DNA of 31,228 nt from CAZJBP01 sp964544115. GTDB taxonomy: Bacteria; Verrucomicrobiota; Kiritimatiellia; UBA8416; JADHWI01. Positions within the stretch are counted from its first letter, which is position 1; each line of letters opens with the position of its first letter. The stretch lies in assembly GCA_964544115.1 (NCBI GenBank), contig CAZJBP010000014.1, positions 1 through 31,228 on the forward strand. The letters run 5' to 3'. Below are positions 24,301 to 31,228 of this stretch, piece after piece. The position numbers and the translations under genes were made by a program. The notes under the pieces are model-generated. The model was given only the letters and a program-made list of their open reading frames with translations. It was not told the DNA's origin and searched no databases.

Positions 24301-24756
24301 GTTCACTCCGAGCGCGCGCGCCAGCCGGTCGGACAGGACGATCTCGTCGTTGCCCAGCGCGGGCCGGGCTGCACCCGAGAACTGCCAGAACGCGGGATCG
24401 ACCCCGAGGACGTTGACATGATTGACCTGCGCGGCCGCTTCGCCGTCGGCTCCGCGGGTCCATACGACGCCACGCAACCGCAGCACGCCAGCCACTGGTC
24501 TGTCGGCCGCGCCCGCGAGCGCTGTCGCGAGGTCCTCGCTGACGTAGCGCTGGCGCAGGTCAGCCGCGGCCCCGATGCCACCCAGCCGCAGCAGGGCAAA
24601 GCGCTGCAGGCTGTAGCGTACGCAGTCCCCGACGAGCAGGGCCCCAACCAGGACGGCGACGCTGATCGCGGCGCCGGCCATGACGCTCAGATACATGCGG
24701 CGATGAAACCACACGCCGCGGCGGGCCAGCCCTGCGAAGGTGAGTCCGGTACGCAC
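21364..24756 (-). CDS. Large ABC transporter permease with two FtsX domains
   Basis: Inner-membrane subunit of 1,130 residues partnering the ATPase encoded just upstream. The GTG at 24756 is one base after the ATPase stop; GAGG precedes it. The first helix (YLSVMAGAAISVAVLVGALLVGD) leads into a long extracytoplasmic region of about 450 residues. The first FtsX domain (FLIAAALMLTGLLFVFGVQQRAEEMGTLLAVGYRPRHL) is followed by several more helices, a second extracytoplasmic region and a C-terminal FtsX domain (LRNVLERRSELAVLRCVGFSRRRVLGLVLAEH). About ten helices are visible. The duplicated layout resembles lipoprotein or macrolide-type exporters (LolC/MacB/YbbP superfamily) but is much longer than MacB. 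Substrate unknown. Confidence 0.9.
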   Translation of the reverse strand: MRTGLTFAGLARRGVWFHRRMYLSVMAGAAISVAVLVGALLVGDCVRYSLQRFALLRLGGIGAAADLRQRYVSEDLATALAGAADRPVAGVLRLRGVVWTRGADGEAAAQVNHVNVLGVDPAFWQFSGAARPALGNDEIVLSDRLARALGVNVGDEVSLRVAQPSLLPRDAPLSSRREKLTQTGAFTVRRIAGDEEMGRFSLEANQLAPYNAFVSRGWLQERIGMAGRVNLLLAGSAGDGEQPAGDTLDDALRRAWRPEHSGVSIREAGGGVLQVESDRVFLDPATGAAALGLPATAPGGAAPVGVLAYMVNTISRAAATGEVRTAYSFVVASSPSADPRLSLVPPDMRDDEILLNQWAAHQLGAPAGDAIRLTYFEIAAADGLVERSRSFRLRGILEMESLEAERALMPEFPGLSDVNSCRDWSIGMPMDAALLADKANEDYWQQYRATPKAIVTLRAGQAMWASRFGDLTSVRCAEAGGRAALSARLAAAIDPVQLGLFFMPVRQQALKAASDAMDFGELFLSMSVFLIAAALMLTGLLFVFGVQQRAEEMGTLLAVGYRPRHLRRLFLLEGAWVAAAGSILGTALGVAYTWLLIRGLATTWSGAVASSAIRFHATAAHVAAGGVAGFGCALLTLLAYVWRQGRHPARELLAADFTGESQARAHGRGRTPWISIALAAAGGIGALALVAATVVADIENTVPVFFGAGSLLLLAALGLVRLLLRRMDTASGERVTLAALGARNASRRQGRSLTAVGLLACGSFMVFAVAAMQENIGRTAALRSSGTGGFALFGESTIPVPDPLDSEAARKAFRLDGEDALKGVSAVGLRMLDGDDASCLNLNRAQSPRLLGVDPAAFASLGAFAPAGEAEALWGLFNTPLPDGVVPGLAGDANTAQWGLMKKVGPGDGDEIPYRDERGNTFRVRLVGRLPMRLSVFQGSILIPTGSFTSLYPSDEGCRMFLFDVPRGRNPEAARQALARRMSGVGLDVAPAVERLAAFYSVEQAYLRMFLVLGGLGLLLGSVGMGLVVLRNVLERRSELAVLRCVGFSRRRVLGLVLAEHAFLLGAGMASGGGAALLAIWPNLRAPGVAVPFVGMALLFLAVLAAGAVCIVAAARTGLRGSLMNALRNE

Positions 24757-24757
24757 G

Positions 24758-25435
24758 CTACAGCCTCGCCAGTCTGCCGTCGCGCAGTTCGTATGTACGC
24801 CGCATGCGGCCGGACAATTGCGGGGAGTGCGTGACCACCACAAGCGTCACGCCCTCCTCGCGGTTGAGATCCATCAGCAGCTGTCCGAGCGCCTCGGACC
24901 CCGCCCGGTCGAGCGACCCGGTCGGCTCGTCGGCCAGCAGCAGGGCCGGCTGGTTGATCAGCGCGCGCACCACCGCTGCGCGCTGACGCTCTCCGCCGGA
25001 CAGCTGCCCGGGGCGGTGCGTGAGGCGGTGCGCCAGGCCGACGCGCTCGAGCAGCCGGTGCGCGCGGGAGGCGGCGTCGGGCCGCTGGGGGCCGACGAGG
25101 GTGGGGACGAGCACGTTCTCCAGCACGGTGCACTGGGGCAGCAGGTGATGAGCCTGGAACACGAAACCGATGCGCTCTCCGCGCAGCTGCGCCAGTTGGG
25201 CGTCGCCGGCCGTGGCCACGTCGCGACCTTCGAACACGACCTGGCCCGAGGTCGGCCGATCCAGGGCGCCGATGATGTTCAGGAGGGTACTCTTGCCGCA
25301 GCCCGACGGGCCGACAATGGCCAGGGCCTCGCCCGCGCGCACGCGCAAGTCCACGCCGCGCAGCACGTCCGGGCCTCCTCCCTCATACGTCTTGGTCACG
25401 GCCGTCAATTCCAGCATGGCCTTGCCGTCATCCAT
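24758..25435 (-). CDS. ABC transporter ATP-binding protein (LolD/MacB type)
   Basis: Cytoplasmic ATPase of 225 residues. The ATG at 25435 has AAGGAG seven bases upstream. All nucleotide-binding motifs are present: Walker A GPSGCGKST, the Q-loop in FVFQAHHLLPQCTVLENV, signature LSGGERQRAAVVRAL, Walker B LLLADEPTGSLD and the switch histidine in VVVTHSP. The FQxxxLLP and EPTGSLD sequences are those of the LolD/MacB/YbbA class, which pairs with FtsX-type permeases such as the one encoded one base downstream. The pair most likely drives export or extraction of a molecule from the inner membrane, using mechanical coupling rather than a channel. The specific cargo is unknown. Confidence 0.95.
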   Translation of the reverse strand: MDDGKAMLELTAVTKTYEGGGPDVLRGVDLRVRAGEALAIVGPSGCGKSTLLNIIGALDRPTSGQVVFEGRDVATAGDAQLAQLRGERIGFVFQAHHLLPQCTVLENVLVPTLVGPQRPDAASRAHRLLERVGLAHRLTHRPGQLSGGERQRAAVVRALINQPALLLADEPTGSLDRAGSEALGQLLMDLNREEGVTLVVVTHSPQLSGRMRRTYELRDGRLARL

Positions 25436-25483
25436 AGCGGTCTCCTTCGCGATCTCACATCACCGGGCGCATGAAGCCGAGGG

Positions 25484-27925
25484 TCAGGGCTGCGCGGCTC
25501 CGAATGCCCGGACCGTGCCATCGTCTGCCCCAACCACGATCATCCCGTCGACCAGGGCCGGCGCCGTGCATCCATCCCCGATCTTGTAGGACCAGAGCGG
25601 TTTCCCATCGGCCAGTCCGAGCACGGTCAGCGTGCCGTCCAGCGCGGCCACGACGCGATTCGCAGCGATCACGGGCGCCTGGGCGACGCCTGCCGCGGCT
25701 GCGTGAGCCCACACCTGTGCACCGTCGCCGCGTCTGACGCAGACCACGTTTCCCGCGCCGGTGGCGAAGACCACGCGGTCGGTCGACACGGCAGGCGTTG
25801 TGAACAGTTCGCCGGTGGCGTCCTTGAACCGCCACTGCTCCTTATTGTCCCTGAGTGAGATCGCGACCAGGTGCCCGCTGCGCGTGCCGGTGAAGGCCTG
25901 GTCGCCGCTGACGGCCACTCCGCCGGCGATCTCGTGGCCGTCGCCTGTAGCGACAAAGGCGGTTTCCCGGCCGTCGGCAACGGAGACGACATGCACGCCG
26001 GCCGCGCAACTACCGAACACCACCGAACTGCCTGCCGAGGCGAGATGGCCATCAGCGCGCGCCGCGCCGCTGTTCGTCCAAGCGGGACGTCCCGTGGCCG
26101 CATCCAGCCCGAACAGAGCGCCGTTGGGCTGCGTGAGAATGACGATCCGCTCCTGACCGCCGGCGGACCCGACGGCAGGCGACCCCTGGATCGCGTTCGC
26201 CGCGTCGAAGGTCCACACGGTCCGACCGTCGGCTGGCGCCAACGCGTAGACCCGGCCGCCGTTGCCCGCGGCAATGACGTTGCCCGAGGCCAGCAGGAGC
26301 GGGGCCGCGAACGATACGGTCTGGGTCGCGGCCTGCGGCGAAGTCTCGACGAACCGCCGTGACCAGGACTTCGTGCCGTCGCGCTTCAGCGCCGTCACAT
26401 CGCCGGCCGAGGTCGTGAAGTAGATGCGCGTGGCGTCTGCGACCGGCGGGGAGGAGACGGGTGAACCGGCCTTGTAGGACCACAGCAGCGACGGCCGGTC
26501 GGGCACGGCCGCGTCCGTCCGCCCGTCCAGGCCATACGCGCCGTGGTAAGTCGGCCATGTGCCGGCCAGCGCACCGGCGGCGGCCGTGATGATGAGCGCC
26601 CCGCAGGCCAGCGATCGTCGGCTCGCGTCGAGGACTCGCCGGTAGACCTGCTCCGTGCGTTCGGCCATCCGCTCAACGGTGTAGTCCCGGAGCACCACCT
26701 CGCGACCGGCGGCGCCCAGGGCGCGGGCGCGCGCTGGATCGGACAGCATGGACTCCAGGGCGCGCGCGACAGAGGACGCGTCGTTCGGCTCGTAGAGCAT
26801 TCCGCCGCCCGTGCGTTCGACCAGTTCGGTGAAGCCTCCGAGGCGCGGCTGCACCACGGGCACGCCGGCGGCCAGCGCCTCGATGATGAAGGTGCCGAAC
26901 GCCTCGCCGCCGGGCATGGGCACGCACAGGGCGGTCAGCGAGCGCAGGAACTCAACGCGGTGTGCGCGGTCGATCTCCTGATGGAACTCGAAGTCTTCCG
27001 CCATGCCCTCGGCGGCCGTGCGTGCGCGCAGGCTGTCGACGAACGCCGCGTCGTCTCCCGTCTTCCCCCCCATGGCCCGCAGTTTCAGTCCCGCCAGCCC
27101 GGGGCGGGTTCTCTTCAGGGCGATGACCGCGTCCACAAGGATGTCCAGCCCGAGGGTGCGACTCATCCTCGACAGATACCCCACGACGGGCCGTGCTGGT
27201 GGGGTGGGGGCTGGGTCCAGGCCGGTGATGTCGATACCGATCGGCACCCGATGCAGGCGGTTCTCCGGAAGGGCCAGCCGCCTGCCGATGACGTCGGCGT
27301 AGTAGTTGCTGACGGTGATGAAGGCATCCACGTCAGCCGCCTGTGTCCGCATAGCCTGCCAGCAGCGCTCGTTGAACGGCGGCTCAAGGTTGTCGACCCA
27401 GGTGTCCTCGTCCATCGTCGTAAAGACCACGGGGACGCCGAGAGCCGTCTTCAGGCTGTTCGCCAACCCCAGCAGCAGCACGCTGCTGACGTGCACCAGG
27501 TCCGGGCGCCCTTCGGCGGAAAGCCACGCGACCAGCCGGTCCAGCTCCTTGGCCTGGCGTCCATTCGGGCCGGCGAGCATCGAGAGCGTCATCGCGCCCA
27601 GCCCCGAGGCGCGGGTCGACCCGGCGCGCTGAGCTGCGGCCCGGAGAATCCAGCGCGCGTCAAAGATCCGGTCGAGCCAGCGCGGCGTATGACGGAAGAA
27701 GCCGAATTTCTGCTGGAGATAGCAGTTGATGCCGCCGAAGAACACCGGCACGTTCTCCGCCAGTGTGGCGTCGTCGGTATAGATCGGGAGGTACATCGGG
27801 ACCATGACCACATCGTGGCCGCGCCGCCGCAGCGCCTTGACGAGCGCGCTGTCGCGCATGCAGTTCTCGCAATAGAACGTGCCGCCCGACCCCGGCAGGA
27901 TGTGGACCACTTTCACGATGCTCAT
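25484..27925 (-). CDS. Fusion: GT4-type glycosyltransferase + TM helix + PQQ-type beta-propeller
   Basis: One open frame of 813 residues from the ATG at 27925. Residues 1 to about 430 are a GT-B glycosyltransferase: an N-terminal HILPGSGGTFYCENCMRD loop, the linker RVPIGID, VGYLSRMSRTLGLDILVDA, and the nucleotide-sugar site PGGEAFGTFIIEALAAGVPVV. At about 436-455 a hydrophobic stretch (LACGALIITAAAGALAG) follows two arginines. The rest is a PQQ/BamB-like propeller with repeated blades such as GRVYALAPADGRTVWTF, GALFGLDAATGRPAW and GHLVAISLRDNKEQWRF. The second half starts like a normal secreted propeller with its own signal sequence, yet no ATG, GTG or TTG lies at the junction. The topology would place the transferase inside and the propeller outside. 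The two possible explanations are a real fusion or a lost stop. Confidence 0.85.
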   Translation of the reverse strand: MSIVKVVHILPGSGGTFYCENCMRDSALVKALRRRGHDVVMVPMYLPIYTDDATLAENVPVFFGGINCYLQQKFGFFRHTPRWLDRIFDARWILRAAAQRAGSTRASGLGAMTLSMLAGPNGRQAKELDRLVAWLSAEGRPDLVHVSSVLLLGLANSLKTALGVPVVFTTMDEDTWVDNLEPPFNERCWQAMRTQAADVDAFITVSNYYADVIGRRLALPENRLHRVPIGIDITGLDPAPTPPARPVVGYLSRMSRTLGLDILVDAVIALKRTRPGLAGLKLRAMGGKTGDDAAFVDSLRARTAAEGMAEDFEFHQEIDRAHRVEFLRSLTALCVPMPGGEAFGTFIIEALAAGVPVVQPRLGGFTELVERTGGGMLYEPNDASSVARALESMLSDPARARALGAAGREVVLRDYTVERMAERTEQVYRRVLDASRRSLACGALIITAAAGALAGTWPTYHGAYGLDGRTDAAVPDRPSLLWSYKAGSPVSSPPVADATRIYFTTSAGDVTALKRDGTKSWSRRFVETSPQAATQTVSFAAPLLLASGNVIAAGNGGRVYALAPADGRTVWTFDAANAIQGSPAVGSAGGQERIVILTQPNGALFGLDAATGRPAWTNSGAARADGHLASAGSSVVFGSCAAGVHVVSVADGRETAFVATGDGHEIAGGVAVSGDQAFTGTRSGHLVAISLRDNKEQWRFKDATGELFTTPAVSTDRVVFATGAGNVVCVRRGDGAQVWAHAAAAGVAQAPVIAANRVVAALDGTLTVLGLADGKPLWSYKIGDGCTAPALVDGMIVVGADDGTVRAFGAAQP

Positions 27926-27977
27926 GCTACCCCAACGCTCCCCGCCCGGCCAGTGGCATCTGATCCGCGCTTTGCCA

Positions 27978-28013
27978 CGACAATAAATGTTCCGGCCGGA
28001 ACATTTATTGTCG
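27978..28013. repeat. Perfect palindrome, copy 1 (3' end of PaaX-like gene)
   Basis: A 36-base perfect palindrome. Each half-arm contains GACAATAAATGTTCCGG reading towards the centre between 27995 and 27996. It contains the final Arg and Gln codons and the TAA stop (28005-28007) of the PaaX-like gene. A 35-base stretch (27978-28012) is identical to 28837-28871. It has no T-tract on either side, so it is not a standard intrinsic terminator. Confidence 0.97.
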
Positions 28014-28805
28014 CACTTTGCCAAGGGCGGTGTAGGCCCGCATCTGCCGGCCGGCCTCGCGCATGACCTCGAGGCGACGGCGCCAGGCGTCCGGGCCCGC
28101 GTAGGCGCGGGGCTGCAGTTGCCGGGGCAGAAGAGGATCCACGCGGAGGGCCAACCTCCATGCGTCTCGCTCGTCCTGCAGCCAGTCATCGAACCGGCGC
28201 GCGGCGTGCTCTGAGGCGAGGGGGGCGGTTGGACGCCGGGCCAGCACGTCGGCGTGGAGTGCATAGCGACGGTTGATCTCGCCGAAGTCCCAGGCCGCCG
28301 CAACGATCTCGGCATCGGTCTCTCCGGCAAACGGGCGGGCTTCGAGCAGGATCAGGGACTTCACGTCCACAGCGCTGTCGGCGAGGAGCGCGCGTTCCTC
28401 GATGAGCGGGTGCGGTGAGACCCAGACGCTGTTCTGCAGGCAGCCAAAGCCCCGGTCTCTGAGAAAGCGACGCAGCTTCACTCGCGTGGAACTCCGACGC
28501 TCGGGCACATCGAAGATTGCCAGGCGCCACTGCCCATCCCAGGGGTGCTCCCAGTGAGCCACCGGATCGCGCCCGTCCAGGGCCCGGAGACGCCCGGCAT
28601 CCGTCAGCCGGTGAAGCCGGCCGTCGGCATCGTCGGGCTCCCTCGCAATCAGGGCCTGCTGCTCCAGCCGCTGCAGCTGGCGCAGGTAGCCATTGTGGTA
28701 GGCCCAGGTCTCAAAGGAGCCGGACAGGTTACGGTAACTTGGCCGGCCAAAGGTCTCGCAGGTCCACAGCAGCTTGTAGAGGAATAACTCGGTGGCCGGT
28801 TTCAT
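28005..28805 (-). CDS. PaaX-like winged-helix transcriptional regulator
   Basis: Protein of 266 residues resembling PaaX, the repressor of phenylacetate catabolism. Residues of about 5-75 form a winged helix (FLYKLLWTCETFGRPSYRNL ... GYLRQLQRLEQQALI ... RLTDAGR). The middle, WDGQWRLAIFDVPERR (89-104) with GFGCLQNSVWVSPHP, is the Cas2-like ferredoxin-fold domain of the family. A helical C-terminal domain follows. The ATG at 28805 has no Shine-Dalgarno sequence but lies seven bases after a good extended -10, so the message is probably leaderless. No phenylacetate genes are nearby, so the ligand and regulon are unknown. The gene is bracketed by identical perfect palindromes, one overlapping its proposed -35 box and the other its stop codon. 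Confidence 0.85.
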   Translation of the reverse strand: MKPATELFLYKLLWTCETFGRPSYRNLSGSFETWAYHNGYLRQLQRLEQQALIAREPDDADGRLHRLTDAGRLRALDGRDPVAHWEHPWDGQWRLAIFDVPERRSSTRVKLRRFLRDRGFGCLQNSVWVSPHPLIEERALLADSAVDVKSLILLEARPFAGETDAEIVAAAWDFGEINRRYALHADVLARRPTAPLASEHAARRFDDWLQDERDAWRLALRVDPLLPRQLQPRAYAGPDAWRRRLEVMREAGRQMRAYTALGKVRQ

Positions 28806-28812
28806 GGACGGG

Positions 28813-28842
28813 AGTGTAACAGGCGTCTTTGGTTCGCGACAA
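28813..28842 (-). promoter_or_regulatory. Extended -10 promoter for the PaaX-like gene, -35 inside the palindrome
   Basis: On the minus strand TTGTCG (28842-28837) is followed after 18 bases by TACACT (28818-28813), with the extended element TG at the proper place (TGTTACACT). The -10 ends seven bases before the ATG at 28805, predicting a leaderless transcript. The -35 overlaps the end of palindrome copy 2, so a protein bound there would block RNA polymerase. Confidence 0.5.
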
Positions 28843-28871
28843 TAAATGTTCCGGCCGGAACATTTATTGTC
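28838..28871. repeat. Perfect palindrome, copy 2 (upstream of PaaX-like gene)
   Basis: A 34-base perfect palindrome centred between 28854 and 28855 with half-arm GACAATAAATGTTCCGG. It begins three bases after the stop of the HerA-like ATPase gene (minus strand) and ends 32 bases before the PaaX-like start codon. It is identical to copy 1 over 35 bases including one flanking C. It may be an operator, a hairpin at the ATPase transcript end, or one end of a cassette. Confidence 0.97.
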
Positions 28872-28874
28872 CTG

Positions 28875-31228
<2,354 letters not shown>

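Noticed and set aside
27987..28214. Small plus-strand frame starting inside palindrome copy 1, with a similar one starting in copy 2 at 28846
   Set aside because: Both begin MFRPEHLLS only because they read the same palindrome; after it they diverge into shadow sequence.
27978..28871. Insertion sequence with the palindromes as terminal inverted repeats
   Set aside because: The enclosed protein is a PaaX-like regulator with no transposase motif, and I found no flanking target duplication. A cassette remains possible but is not called as a mobile element.

Overview
This is a GC-rich, densely packed bacterial window that fits a chromosome rather than a plasmid or phage. I saw no transposase, integrase, phage gene or CRISPR array. 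Secreted proteins carry C-terminal 'TTNLL...FYRV' modules and there are zinc-ribbon/TM proteins with long Pro/Ala linkers. A three-gene anaerobic homocysteine-synthesis locus is also present. Together these point to an anaerobic member of the Planctomycetes-Verrucomicrobia-Chlamydiae group, perhaps Kiritimatiellota or Lentisphaerota. That assignment is inference; no rRNA or marker gene in the window settles it.

Layout. 1-600: 3' part of a ZIP metal transporter. 600-1019: gene-free, with a promoter-like site and a strong inverted repeat. 1020-3407 (+): COG1900 homocysteine-biosynthesis protein, NIL-domain ferredoxin and UPF0280/COG2122 protein, an apparent operon for direct sulfide incorporation into homocysteine. 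3476-8297 (-): secreted protein with a degenerate zinc-peptidase-like motif, rRNA-type methyltransferase, thioredoxin-like protein, membrane-anchored TPR protein. 8298-8745: gene-free, with a hexamer-repeat hairpin. 8746-10650 (+): zinc-ribbon membrane protein. 10623-14254 (-): RecD2 helicase translationally coupled to an M20 peptidase. 14435-16751 (+): phosphatidylserine decarboxylase, phosphatidylserine synthase and family-4 uracil-DNA glycosylase with overlapping stops and starts. 16801-18420 (+): secreted repeat protein. 18431-18653: nested inverted-repeat element. 18711-18798 (+): tRNA-Ser(UGA).

18866-31228 (-): seven genes in one direction. In transcription order they are a HerA-like ATPase (5' end outside the window), a PaaX-like regulator, a glycosyltransferase fused to a PQQ-type beta-propeller, an ABC ATPase, a very large FtsX-type permease, a Nif3-family protein and a membrane-anchored subtilisin-like protease.

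The most unusual feature is the PaaX-like gene. It is bracketed by two identical perfect palindromes with 17-nt arms. One overlaps the proposed -35 box of the gene; the other supplies its last codons and its stop. The unit resembles either an autoregulated operator pair or a small palindrome-delimited cassette. Other items worth a second look are the glycosyltransferase/propeller fusion and the two intergenic hairpins built from six-base repeats. All calls are from reading the sequence; no database search was run.
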